From assembly GCA_018340805.1 (NCBI GenBank), contig JACMZG010000040.1, positions 507,387-571,386 on the forward strand: a stretch of 64,000 nt of DNA. Reading direction: 5' to 3'. The position numbers and the translations under genes are program-made. The stretch's first letter is position 1. Each line of letters starts with the position of its first letter. Positions 1 to 11,573 of this stretch are shown here, piece by piece. This DNA is from Microvelia longipes (Eukaryota; Arthropoda; Insecta; Hemiptera; Veliidae). The notes under the pieces were generated by a model, which was not told where the DNA came from, did no database searches, and was given only the letters and a program-made list of their open reading frames with translations.

Positions 1-157
1 GAAAACGAGCAAAGTTGCAGTCCAAAGGCATGTTGCAGTATAAATTTGGCGAACTGTATTTCTGAGGACGAGCGAAGCGAGTCCGAAGCAGGGAGGACGA
101 GCGTAGCGAATCCGATGTAATGAGGAAAAGTTCCGAGGTACTCCGTGCTGGATTTTT
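1..157 (+). mobile_element. 5S-derived SINE, 3' part, cut by window edge
   Basis: Matches the body of the SINE at 8438-8711: TGTTGCAGTATAAATTTGGC, then GACGAGCGAAGCGAGTC, a second GACGAGCGTAGCGAATC, then TTCCGAGGTAC and a T-rich end. The 5S-like head is outside the window or lost. Confidence 0.7.
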
Positions 158-654
158 ATTTTTATTTGGTGATGTAAAGTTGGTAACAGGTTTATAATGA
201 ATCAAATCAGGTTAGCAACTCAATTGGATATGATTCGACGTTTTGCACTTTGGTTAAATGCAACTAAGTGGACATAAATTAAACACACATATGGGGGGGG
301 GGGTTGATTTCCCTTCCAATCCTAACCACTCATTAATAATCACGTGCCTTGCTTTCTTGATAATATTGATTTCTAGTTGTTTTGGTGTGGGTTCGTTCCG
401 TAGACCAATCAACTGGTCAAAAGACGATGAAATGATTTGTCGACGCAAAAACGCGTTCTTTACCGTCGACAAATTATTCCGTTGATACACTGGTTCTTTT
501 CGTCGAAAAATATATACGAATATGTATTTACGGTTTTAGTATGGCGAATTACTGCCCTCAACCAACCTTCTTCAGGTCCTAAACTGTATTTCACTTAATA
601 CGTTTGAGTCACAGCTAGAATGTCTCCAGGAACTTTATTTTTTAGCACTAAGCT

Positions 655-925
655 TTGTACAATATAATTGTGCGAGAGACACCTAGGAAATGTGACAAGC
701 AAAATGCAATGCTACATCTGGGAACTGTTCCATCATTCGACATTCGTCATTATTGATGGCTCGACATAATGTCATGTCTCACTCTGTTTCGTTACGTCTA
801 ACTCATCAGGGCGCCGACAGAGTCTGAACTTTGCCTTCCATTTCCTAGGTGTCTCTCGCACAATTATATTGTGTCAACTGTTCATGTTTTGCAAAACTCG
901 TTAGTATCAAATAATACTAAGCTTT
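655..925. mobile_element. MITE, family E (GTGCGAGAGACACC ends)
   Basis: About 270 bp with inverted ends: ACAATATAATTGTGCGAGAG on the left and its complement near 855-880, extended on the right by GTTTTGCAAAACTCG. Inside are CATCTGGGAACTGTTCCATC and CGACATAATGTCATGTC. Related copies are at 10778-11390 and 42628-42920. No coding capacity. Confidence 0.75.
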
Positions 926-1624
926 ATCTTGTCCATCTCTAGAAATATTTCAACCCCATATGGGACTCCGAGCTCTACATTTAGACTTACTCTAAAGTTG
1001 GTAACACTGTCAAAAGGACAGGTAAAGTTCCAAATCTGCAAGATTTGTATGTGTGATAAGCCATTAAGCTTAGTGTGAACATCCTAAATTTTATTTAGTT
1101 TTTTTTTAACTCTTTAAGAGGTCTCACATCACCATATTCAGTTATTTTATTTCCTACGTAGTCGGCAAGACGGTATAAACTTGGTCCTACTTTTAGGGAG
1201 CCATCAGGGACTTTAAACTCGTCATTTTAAGTACAGCTATTTTAAGTACCCTCAGCTAACGACATCACTTAAGTCATATTATTTCGCGTTTCGCTATTTA
1301 TGCTAGCTAGCCCAGTTAGGGGACCTCAGCTTCATCTAGGTTTATTTAATATAGTATACATATTTCATTAATAACATCAGGTACCTTTTCAGTTTCACTT
1401 ATTACGTTTTTACGAGCTTATTTAAGCATTATGTTAAGCATAAGTACTTTTGTAAAGTCGTGCATAATTATATGTGTGAGCTACAGCGCTCGATATAAAA
1501 GCCAAATGGCACAAATTATCCAACTGGATTGTAAATGGAAAAATATAATTCAAATAGAGGAGGTAAAGCACTTACAGAAGCCGGCCTTAATTAACATCAA
1601 GCGCGTCTTGATTGCAAGTGTCTA

Positions 1625-2560
1625 TAGTACGACACACGGCTAAAATCAATTGACACCCCACCAAAATCTCAATGCTTTAATGCTTTCAACCCTCATTTTT
1701 AAATAAAAAAATCCCTTCTTTATAGTAACAAAAAAAAATCCCTACTCTGGCAACACTGAAAGTTAGGTTATGTTTTGAATTTTATGATTTGTTTTTATTT
1801 GATATCGTATTTTTTTATTTCTAAAAATTTATTTATTTACTTTTTAAGTAGGAATATCGTTGTATCTTATAAATTTACCTAAGTGTTGCATTAAATTTGT
1901 TCGGGAAGTATGAATTAAGTGAAGTTAAAGTTTTTGATTACGTAATGCAATGGATCATAATAGTTCTATGATAAAAGTTTGACGATTTTAATAAACCGTC
2001 AGCTATAATTACTTTTTTCCAAAATAAACTGCTTTTTTGTGTTATGTTTGTATAATTGAATGCGTATTGTTTCATATTATAAAAATAATTTGACACAATA
2101 TGCATTCATGACTTAAAAAAGTCAAGAATGTCATCTATTGAAAGACATTGGCATTTTCGAAAAAAAATGCTGTCTTTTGGTTGACAGACCCCAGACCCTG
2201 CGCTGTACTCTAATAGCAAGAAATGCTTGAAGAATACATCAATGTCCATGCGTCAAATATAGGCACTCAAATCATATTACAACTCTGCAATAATTGGATG
2301 AATTAAACAGATTGGAATGAAACGAAACGAACTCGAACAGATAAATATGCACAATGAGGGAAATAAAAGCGACGCGAGGTTACAAATATTTACAACCAGT
2401 GTTGCCTTTTTATGATTTTATTTACGAAAAAGGTATTTTTTTATTCCGAGGTTGGCATAAAGTGGAGGGGGAAAGAGCGGGGTCGGTCTGAGCCAATAGA
2501 ATTCTTTCCCTCACAGATTTTTGGCGGGGTGTCAATTGATTTTAGCCGTGTGTCGTATTA
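1625..2560. mobile_element. MITE, family A (TAGTACGACACACGG inverted repeats), TA flanks
   Basis: About 936 bp bounded by inverted repeats of about 31 bp (TAGTACGACACACGGCTAAA and complement) with TA on both sides, as for Tc1/mariner-type insertion. A copy in opposite orientation is at 40008-40969 and shares internal strings such as GGCAACACTG and TTGACAGACCCC. No transposase frame. The open frame at 2412-2657 is a by-product. Confidence 0.85.
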
Positions 2561-2569
2561 TAATCATCT

Positions 2570-3215
2570 CATTTTTCTTAAAGATGTCATCTTTTGTTTC
2601 ATAAATCTCGTGAAGAGTGCAGCACCGGACAGACAATTTCGGCTACCGCGCTCGTAATTTACGTTTAAGAAAGTCATAGTAAGACTATTTAGTTTAAAAG
2701 AATACCACTAGAATGCGCGGGTATTAAGATTTACAAGTGCTTAATAGATAAAGTGGAAGGAATAAAAGGTTGTCAGGCGTATTAATTTGGGAAATTAAAT
2801 TGAAGGAAAGATAGGATCAAACAATATGTATTCACTTTATTATGGTTTATCTTTATTTAACCCCCCTACGCTAAGCTATCTATCGACATATATCGATAAG
2901 AAATATAGTCCTCATTCACGTGTCCATTTCATAAGTTTGATGTGCCAGTGCACTTATTGCAAGTCATCCTCACGGCTTAACATTGTTTTTTTTTTAAATT
3001 TTTGTAACTAAAAGATAAAGTAATATATAAACCAAGTAGGGAAACTCCTATACTATCACATGTAAAAAAAATTCAGACCTACCCGATCAGCTGATAGCAA
3101 GCTCAAAAATAAATAAAAAATAGCTAAAATTAGAATAACTGCGCATGCGCCTTTTCGGAGTTAGGTATTTTTATTTAATTTTATTGGCAACCCTGATAAC
3201 ATTAGTTGATTTTTA
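2570..3215. other. No gene recognised
   Basis: AT-rich sequence between two MITEs. A 61-codon open frame at 2826-3011 has no recognisable features. Confidence 0.5.
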
Positions 3216-3216
3216 C

Positions 3217-3535
3217 CATAGAGATATATACTAGAGGGGGCATAGCCTATCTTAATACATTGAGAGGCCTGAAAAATTTTTAGTGGGGCTCTCAGGGGCT
3301 CTGTGTAACCTCATTGAAACCTCCTCCAAGAGGGAGTTAAGGTGATAATTTATCAATTGTTTTGGCTTCCCACAGATTGTTTGTGTTGTGATTTGTATTT
3401 TAAACATTCTACTATATAATTTACTGTTTTTTTGTTCTGTTTATTTGATGAAAATGATAATTGAATGTGGTTAGGTTACTTTTTCGATGTTTCAAAATTC
3501 ATCCAATAGGGCCCCTCTAGTAATATATCTCTATG
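3217..3535. mobile_element. hAT-like MITE, family B (CATAGAGATATA ends)
   Basis: 319 bp with inverted ends CATAGAGATATATACTAGAG and its near complement. Internal landmarks are TTGAGAGGCCTGAAA, GGGGCTCTCAGGGGCTCTG and CTTCCCACAGATTG. Other copies are at 6796, 29499, 50227, 57595/58966 and 60507. No target duplication is visible for this copy. Confidence 0.85.
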
Positions 3536-3889
3536 CCCTCCTTGGTTTATATATTACTTTACTACATGACTTGTACTTTTGTGAAACGCGTCCCTGGTAT
3601 AAGTGCATGCGATTTCGATGGTATCAATATATTCGATATATCTTTACTAACGATAAGTTCTATGAATTATTAACTAGCGGTCGTTTAATAATGTTCATAT
3701 CTGTCTCTCTAACTCCTCTATCTCGTAATCCGTTTCCTAGACGCCATATTGATTTTATCCCCCCCCCCAAACCACATCTGTGGTTTGAAATCGAAGTGAT
3801 TAATTAATAAGATTAAATCGTCAATGAGGTACATTTCCTCGTTTTGTCTTTAAAATACATCCTTTCGTTAATTAAAATTGTTGACGGTG

Positions 3890-5490
3890 AAAACCGAGCA
3901 TCTTGATAGTTTAAATATTATGTTAAAAACTTACTTGATGGTTTAAATAGATATACTCAAATATCGGAACTTACTTAATGGTGTTTCTTTATGTAACCGA
4001 ACAAACGAACTTACTTTCTGGTTTAAATCGATGTAATCGAACATCAAAACTTACATGATGGTTTAAATCGATATAATCGAACATCAAAACTTACATGATG
4101 GATTAAATCGATATAATCGAACATCAAAACTTACATGATGGTTTTAAATCGATGTAATCGAACATCAAAAACTTACAGATGGATTAAATCGAAAATCGAT
4201 GATGGTTAAATCGATGTACTCGATCATCGAAACTTACTTGATGGTGTTAATTTATGTTACCGAACAAACGAACTTACTTTCTGGTTTAAATCGATTTAAT
4301 CGAACATCAAAACTTACATGATGGTTTAAATCGTTATAATCGAACATCAAAACTTACATGATGGTTTAAATCGATGTACTCGATCATCGAAACTTACTTG
4401 ATGGTTTAAATCGATATAATCGAACATCAAAACTTACATGATGGATTAAATCGATGTACTCGATCAACGGAACTTACTTGATAGTGTTAATTTATGTAAT
4501 CGAACAAAGGAATTAATTTCTGGTTTAAATCGATGTAATCGAACATCGAAGCATACATGATGTTTTAGAGAAATGTACTCGAACATCGGAACTAACTTAA
4601 TGGTGTTAATTTATGTAATCGAACATCGGAACTTACTATTTGGTTTAAATCGATGTAATCGAACATCGTAACTTACTATTTGGTTTAAATCGATGTAATC
4701 GAACATCGGAACTTACTATTTGGTTTAAATCGATTCGAACATCGGAACTTACTAATTGGTTTAAATCGATGTAATCGAACATCGGAACTTACTATTTGGT
4801 TTAAATCGATGTAATCGAACATCGGAACTTGCTATTTGGTTTAAATCGATGTAATCGAACATCGGAACTTACTATTTGGTTTAAATCGATGTAATCGAAC
4901 ATCGGAACTTACTATTTGGTTTAAATCGATGTAATCGAACATCGGAACTACCGGATCGAACATCGGAACTTACTATTTGGTTTAAATCGATGTAATCGAA
5001 CATCGGAACTTACTATTTGCCGAACATCGGAACCTTTCTGGTTTAAATAGATGCACTTGAACATCGGAACTTACTTGATGGTGTTAATTTAAGAAATCGA
5101 ACATCGGAACTTACTTGATGGTGTTAATTTAAGTAATCGAACATCGGAACTTACTTGATGGTTTTAAACGATGTAACAACCATCAAAACTTACGTGATGG
5201 TTTAAATAGATGTACTCGAACATAAAAACTTACTTAATGGTGTTAATTTATGTAATCAAACAAAGAAACATATTTTCTGATTTAAAAAATCGATGTAACG
5301 GACCATCGTAACTTACTTTCAAGTTTTTATCGATGTAATTTAACATCAAAACTTACATTATGGTTTAAATCGATGTAATCGTAACTTATTTTATAGTGTT
5401 TATTGATATAATTAAACATCAGAACTTATATGATGTAAAAATGATATGTTTAAATTGATGTAATCAAACATCGGAACTTTTTGAGTATAC
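3890..5490 (+). repeat. 40-bp minisatellite (TTTAAATCGATGTAATCGAACATCGGAACTTACT type)
   Basis: About 40 tandem copies of a 40-bp unit containing TTTAAATCGATGTAATCGAA. The unit is most regular at 4600-5000, where the period is exactly 40, and more diverged at both ends, as expected when a core is being homogenised. A short fragment of the same unit sits inside the MITE at 6796-7255. Confidence 0.92.
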
Positions 5491-5699
5491 AGATAAATAA
5501 ACAATCGGAACTCTAGGGGTATTAACTAATTGGGTCTCACTAATATTTGGTAGAATACTCGTTAATTAAGCATATTTCAACACACTGTTTAATATTAAAA
5601 TAACTTAGACTAAAAAGAAGAAATTAATTTAAATTTATTCGTTTACTAGTCACTGTTTATCATAGGTAATTCTAGATCAAAATCATAATGTGTGTGTGT

Positions 5700-5747
5700 A
5701 TATAATAAATAAATAAATATATATTATATATATATATATAATATATA

Positions 5748-5803
<56 letters not shown>

Positions 5804-5820
5804 TACATATATACACATAC
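5700..5820 (+). repeat. (AT)n microsatellite
   Basis: Nearly pure AT dinucleotide tract with short interruptions. Confidence 0.9.
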
Positions 5821-6163
5821 TCTATTCTTAATAGGGTATCTTTGTTATGTGGAAACTCGACTATCGACTTATTGCATCATCCTCTTTATTCATGATGCAT
5901 GGTAGAGATAAATATCTCTAATCTACAGATTTGTAGAGACAATGACACACAATCTCTGCAGTGTATTTACCTAGCTAAACTATCTCTACCAAATCATTTC
6001 AGTTTAATTTCAACCAGTCTGATTAAATATTTGTGTTGCCCAATGTATCTCAGCATTTTAGATTGATCTGTGCATAAATAACTAGCGTCATGAATTCACT
6101 ATATATCCATGGTATATTCATGCTTCCTCGTCTTCACTAATTAAGCTGAATATTAATACGTAG

Positions 6164-6208
6164 CTACACAGCGATAAATGCTTGACTCTGACTCACTGAC
6201 ACACACAC

Positions 6209-6271
<63 letters not shown>

Positions 6272-6418
6272 TACACGTACAAATATTCATTAACACGAAA
6301 TATCGCGATTATCAGCTACCAGTAAGTACTTGAAAATGAACTAAAGTAAGATCATTATAAACTAAAGCTAAATAATAAATATTTTGCTACACAGCGATAA
6401 ATGCTTGACTCTGACTCC
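6164..6418 (+). repeat. Direct repeat flanking an (AT)n tract
   Basis: CTACACAGCGATAAATGCTT and the following GACTCTGACTC occur at about 6164 and again at about 6388, with an (AT)n run (6208-6265) between them. Likely a local duplication. Confidence 0.75.
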
Positions 6419-6795
6419 ATTTGAAAAGCAAAAAATGCGTTTTCAAAGAAAATTCGCCTGGTTTGCGAACCCCCGTGCCAGAATTTTTTACATTAAAGGT
6501 GACTTAATATTTTTTTAATTCCTAGGTTTTTACTTATTTCCATTTCAAAGCCCTCTTTCCCCCTCTTAGACGTTGTGGTGTCAGTTCTCTTGTCTGTGGT
6601 GTGCCCTACAGACAATGGGGTTCCGAGAGGCGGATAGGGGGCGGTCTTAAAACCGTGTATTTTTAATAGGTTCATTAGTAAAACAATTCTCTCTAAATAA
6701 AAAAACATATTTTATAACAATCGCCGAAAAAAGATCTTTCCTCTTAAATTAATTTAACCTGGATTTTTAAATTCGTTCCATTTTTGTAGTTTATT

Positions 6796-7255
6796 CATAG
6801 AGGTATATACAATAGAGGGGGCATAACGGTGTAATTAAACATCAAAACTGACTTGGTGGTTTAAATCAATGTAATCGAGTATCGGAACTTACTTTCTAGT
6901 GTTTATTGATGTAATTAAACATCGAAACATAGCCTCAATGCATTAAGAGGCCTGAAACATCTTTTTGGGGCTCTCAGGGGCTCTGTGTAACCTCATTGAA
7001 ACCTCCTATAAGAGTGAGTTAAGGTTATAATGAATCAATTTATTTTGGTTTCCCGCACATTGCTTGTGTTTTGATTTGTATTTTTAACGTTTTACTATAT
7101 AAGTTATTGTAATTTTGTACTGATTATTTGATTATATTTATAAGCGAAGATGGTCTCTGGTTACTTTTTCGATGACTCTAATGACTCGATGACTTTAATG
7201 ACTCTATGTTTCCAAATTTAACCTATAAGGCCCCTCTATTAATAATATCTCTATG
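6796..7255. mobile_element. hAT-like MITE, family B, interrupted by minisatellite fragment
   Basis: Inverted ends as in the 3217 copy and a perfect 8-bp target duplication AGTTTATT at 6788-6795 and 7256-7263, diagnostic of hAT-type insertion. Near its left end, 6830-6935 is foreign: it consists of the TTTAAATCGATGTAATCGA minisatellite unit and is flanked by CATA on both sides. Confidence 0.88.
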
Positions 7256-7259
7256 AGTT

Positions 7260-7685
7260 TATTACAATTTTGAACAACATAACTTGCATAAGGTTTGAAA
7301 ACAACCAATCATATTGTTTTGTCTCTTCTAGATCCCATCAATGTGTCAACGACATAACAATATGATTGGTCGATTTCTTACATAATATTTGAATTGAACC
7401 AATCATATTATTTTGTTTCTTCTAGAACATTAAACAAAATCTGCATCAATGTGGTAACAACATAACCAATCATAATTGGTTGATTTCTTACATAATATTT
7501 GAATTCATCCAATCATTTTGTTTTGTTTCTTCTAGTGCTCATTAAAGCAAAAGACTACATGAATAATTTAACTACATAAAAATATGATTGGTTGATTTCT
7601 TACGAAAGTTGCATAAGGTTTGAATACAACCAATGATATTGTTTTGTCTCTTCTAGATCCATCAATGTGTCAACGACATAACAAT
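7260..7685 (-). repeat. 121-bp-type tandem repeat (CAATCATATTGTTATGTTGT), inverted relative to 44800
   Basis: Three to four diverged units with AACCAATCATATTGTTTTGT and TTCTAGA and AACGACATAACAATATG. The reverse complement matches the array at 44800-45510. Confidence 0.75.
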
Positions 7686-7689
7686 ATAA

Positions 7690-7790
7690 AGGCTTAGTTC
7701 TTCCGGTGGTGACCTCGTCAATGTAGAGACGTTTCGCTTCCTCAGTTGGAGGCATCTTCAGGGATGTAGGACATTATGGAAAAAGCACAA
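7690..7790 (-). mobile_element. Penelope-like element end (CTGAAGATGCC...GAAACGTC)
   Basis: On the minus strand: CATCCCTGAAGATGCCTCC, then AACTGAGGAAGCGAAACGTC, then TACATTGACGAGGTCACC. This CTGAAGATG, hairpin, GAAACG layout is typical of the terminal repeats of Penelope-like retroelements as I know them. Related relics are at 16970-17070 and 24000-24100. Confidence 0.5.
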
Positions 7791-8009
7791 TGCTCTACAA
7801 AACTAAACTGAGTCATTAACCCGCAAAAATGACTATTTACTATAATTTCGCGAATTTATAAAAACGCGGAAAAATTATGCGAATTCAGATTAAGCACGCA
7901 TGTAGCTATGTATGTGGCTAACATATGTGCCAAGTTTCAGCTCATTATTAGCATTAGTTTTTTTTAATGACTCGTATACGTTTTTTAAAATAATATAAAA
8001 AATAAATAT

Positions 8010-8180
8010 ATAAATAAAAAACAGGTTAATAACACAAAAGTCCTTTATTGTTTAATATATAATCACTAAGCTTTCGACTAAAAATTAGTCATCATCAGAG
8101 TTTAAAAAATATAAAATAAAAATACAATTTTACAAACTACTTCATATTGCACCTTGGTATGGTTTGGTAAGCTATGTTTA
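8010..8180 (-). mobile_element. Penelope-like end, single arm (CTGATGATGACTAATTTTTAG)
   Basis: The minus strand carries CTGATGATGACTAATTTTT, AGTCGAAAGCTTAGT, then A/T-rich sequence, and CCAAGGTGCAATATGAAGTA. It is the same unit that forms both arms of the palindrome at 62335-62685. Confidence 0.6.
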
Positions 8181-8204
8181 AAACCCGTTAAAAACTGTTA
8201 CATT

Positions 8205-8257
8205 CTTAGAATAATACTATAGTATACTACTATAATACTATATAGTATTATTCTAAG
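8205..8257. mobile_element. 53-bp element of family D, almost only inverted repeats
   Basis: Starts CTTAGAATAATACTATAG and ends CTATATAGTATTATTCTAAG, with a perfect 8-bp target duplication GTTACATT at 8197-8204 and 8258-8265. Full-length relatives of about 540 bp are at 16090, 38034 and 48536. Confidence 0.88.
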
Positions 8258-8437
8258 GTTACATTGAAGAATTTAAAAAAATCAGTGTTACCAATAATTT
8301 TAGTTGAAAAACAATATTTTACACATAAAAAATAAAAAAAAATCTAATTGAGTTGAAATTAGTAAAAGTATATATTTTTACTTAATAAATAAGTAAACCA
8401 AGTTTCGTTTTGATATGACCAGTAAAATATTTTTGTT

Positions 8438-8711
8438 GGATCATAAAAGTTAAGCAGCATCGAGCGTGTTCAGTGCCTGGATGGGTGGCCGATTGGAATG
8501 AAACAGATGTATTCACTGTTTGAGGACGAGCGATGAGTCCGAAGAGGTGTTGAAGTATAAATTTACCGACTTGTATAGTCTAAGGACGAGCGAAGCGAGT
8601 CCGATATAGAAGGGATGAGCGTAGCGAGTCCGATATAGGAGGGATGAGCGTAGCGAATCCAATGGAATGAGGAAAAATTCCGAGGTACCCCGAACCCGAT
8701 TTTTTTATTAT
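8438..8711 (+). mobile_element. 5S rRNA-derived SINE, most complete copy
   Basis: 8438-8497 aligns with the internal promoter part of insect 5S rRNA: GATCATAAAAGTTAAGCAGC, then CAGTGCCTGGATGGGTGGCC, corresponding to box A, intermediate element and box C. The body has three GACGAGCGAAGCGAGTC-type repeats, and the tail holds TTCCGAGGTACCCCGA. The 5S 5' third is absent. It fits the SINE3 class. Other copies are at 1, 14100, 15753 and 23165. Confidence 0.82.
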
Positions 8712-8899
8712 TCCACACAACTTCTTTTGGTCTGAAACGGATGTTGAGTCTTACAGCTTGTTTTTTGATCGGACCACCTAATATTTATTGGTCAGACCAC
8801 CTTATAATTATTTGTTTGGACCACCTTATATTTTTTAAATATAAGGTTGCTTTGGAATATACGTTTAAAAAAATCAATATAAATTAAGGGGACCCTGCT

Positions 8900-9660
8900 C
8901 TAAAATACAGAATAACGTCCTCTTATAAGATTTTGGGAGATGTAACCTGAATTATTGAAAATATTTTTTTTCTTCGGGACCAACAACTGCTTCTTTACTC
9001 CCTAAGAACTAGTCATTAAACCTAAAATTATTTACCGTCGGTAGATAATAGTTATCTATGCCATTAGGTTGAGAAGTGTGGCTTTATGTCACGGCAATTA
9101 GATTTACCGACGAGCGAAGCGAGTCGGGAAAATTTGCCAAGACATAAAGACATTCTCAGCCGGATGGCATACACTATTTTTTGAGGTAGCACTCATTAAA
9201 TAAACTGCGCTGTATACTTATTTGAAAAAAATAACGTCCAATTAACTCCATATTATCGTCATCATTGAATTCATCCATAGCTTCACACTTTTACTCAAAA
9301 ATGTAAAAGCTTTACAAATAAACACACACAAATTGTCAATTAGAACACCTTTTAAAAACGAAAAAAAAATTAGTCTAGGAACAAAAACAGAAACAAAATG
9401 AACGTTTTTAAAGAAATCCCATGAAGGTTTTACACAGATTGTTTTTGAACACGCTACATTACAGTAATGGCGGCATATATAATACTTTACGTCTTAGGAG
9501 ATTTTTTACATTCATTACTGTCCTCGGTGAAATAACAATAACATCCTATAACAAAATGATTGGCTTCTCATCCTAAAAACGGTCCAATAAAGTGCTTAAT
9601 TACGTACTACCTCAAAAAAAGTTATTTTTATCATAGCAATAATCTGATGTTTATGTTTCA
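8900..9660. other. Intergenic or intronic, with one hairpin
   Basis: No gene seen. 9085-9165 can fold on itself around ACCGACGAGCGAAGCGAGTC, with TTTATGTC and GACATAAA in the outer arms. 8990-9060 resembles 33535-33610 (CTTCTTTACTCCCTA, ACTAGTCA). Confidence 0.45.
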
Positions 9661-9661
9661 G

Positions 9662-9899
9662 CGAACAAGTACTGCCCGAAGAAGTGCGACAGTGTCTTCG
9701 GCTGTCGTCCTTCGACTGCATGCAATGGTCAGACGAAGAAATCCTGCATCTTCTCCAGTTTATGTTTTTGGATTTCGATCTTCCAAGAACGTTCCAGATA
9801 CCGATGACAACCCTAAGATCATTCCTATTTACTGTTTACAAGAACTATAATGAAGTACCTTTCCATAATTTTAGACATTGTTTCTGCGTGGCACAAATG
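9662..9899 (+). CDS. PDE9: PDE9 exon 1 of those visible: start of catalytic domain
   Basis: Seventy-nine codons preceded by one base that completes a codon from an unseen upstream exon. The acceptor follows TTATGTTTCAG and the donor is ATG|GTGAGT. The peptide starts [14 protein letters not shown] and ends [14 protein letters not shown]. The HNFRH motif carries the catalytic general-acid histidine and the first metal-binding histidine of class I phosphodiesterases. Reading runs into the intron after the donor and would reach a stop near 10001, but the match to PDE9 ends exactly at the donor. The ATG at 9723 inside the exon is not a credible start, because homology extends upstream of it. Confidence 0.92.
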
Positions 9900-11541
9900 G
9901 TGAGTTTTAATTTCGTTTGTAGCTCGAATGACTCTATTTACCCTTTTCTTTATGAAATGTCTATACAGGGGAATAGATTTGATGTACAAATTAATTTGTA
10001 ACTGAACGAATAGATAAAGAAAGATGGTTAGGGGAATTATGATTTTGGACAAGAAAAGTTTAGTTCTGTAGCCAACTAACAGGAGCGCTAGTGTGTAATT
10101 TAGTAGTTTCACCAAGCCAACTAAGAGAATGCGCCACCGTCGTCTTATTTACACCAAACTACTTCTGGGACAAAACTGATTTATCCAAGTATTTTCTTTA
10201 TTTAATAATACCCAATGTCAATTAGATACATGTTTGGTTGAAATGGCAATAAAGGAGATGATTACATAATAATAACTTAGAATAGTAGGAAGAATGTTAT
10301 GGTTAGGAGATTTAGTTCCAGATTTGCCGCTAGATGCCAGCACTGAGCTCACTCCCGCCTTCTGTCTAACTCTCTCGTATACCTATCGACATTCTACACC
10401 TATTATATTCTTTGGTACAATCTTGTATGGATATATCATATACATAACTACGTATCATATACTACATAATTATTCAACTAAAGCTATCGTCCGATTTTAA
10501 TAAAGTAATTAAGTGGAGAGACTCTCATTTATCATTATAGATGAACTCCTCTAATGCTACCGTTTTAAAGGACTTCTCTGATTGTTTTCTAATATTCTCT
10601 CATTACTTTTTTTACAGATGTACGCGATGTGTTCTCAGTCGGACTTATTAAGAAAGCTTGGAAGTTTAGAAGTATTAATACTACTTGTATCCTGCATATG
10701 TCATGATTTAGATCACCCTGGCTATAATAATATTTATCAGGTAGGTTTATTCATGCTATTAATTAATTGTATATATCATTTTGATACTACAGAGTTTTGC
10801 AAAACATGAATAGTTGACACAATATAATTGTGCGAGAGACCAAGGAAAGTAAACAAGCAATGCAATGCTACATCTGGGAACTGTTCCATCATTCGACATT
10901 CGTCATCATTGATGCTCGACATAATGTCATGTCCACTCTGTTTCGTTACGTCTAACTCATCAGGGCGCCGACAGAGCTAAACTCACTCTGACCTTCGATT
11001 AATTCCGAAGAATATAATGTGAAGTACTTACCAGAGACGAGCAGTGCTCTCTTACCGCCATCATGCATGACAGCGAAACATATCATTTGATACTACGAGT
11101 TTGCAAAACATGAATAGTTGTCACAATATAATTGTGCGAGACACCAATGAAATGTAACAAGCAAAATGCAATGCTACATCTGGGAACTGTTCCATCATTC
11201 GACATTCGTCATACTTGATGGCTCGACAAAATGTCATGTCCCACTCTGTTTCGTTACGTCTAACTCATCAGGGCGCCGACAGAGCCTGAATGTAGTATGT
11301 CCTGCCTGAATGAGCAAAATGTAGCATTGCATTTTGCTTGTTACATTTCCTTGGTGTCTCTCGCACAATTATATTGCGTCAATTAATTGTAATTTCAGAC
11401 AGTGCATAATGCGAAATTTATTGACTAGTTTTTGGAGTGTAAAGATGCACTTTTTACTCCTGTAAAAAGTGTAACTGTGCAATGTTTACACAGTTCACTT
11501 TATTAATAATAACGCCTTATTCCATTAATGAAATATATATA

Positions 11542-11573
<32 letters not shown>

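Noticed and set aside
3890..5490. CRISPR array
   Set aside because: Head-to-tail repeats without unique spacers, in a spliced eukaryotic locus. The same applies to the other arrays.
8438..8497. 5S rRNA gene
   Set aside because: Only the promoter-bearing middle and 3' part is present, and it is fused to a dispersed repeat body.
1..9660. Upstream PDE9 exons
   Set aside because: I looked for coding stretches ending in the required phase with a GT donor and saw none I could support.
9684..10001. Open frame over exon 1 read as an independent gene
   Set aside because: Similarity to PDE9 stops at the GTGAGT donor; the frame beyond is intron.
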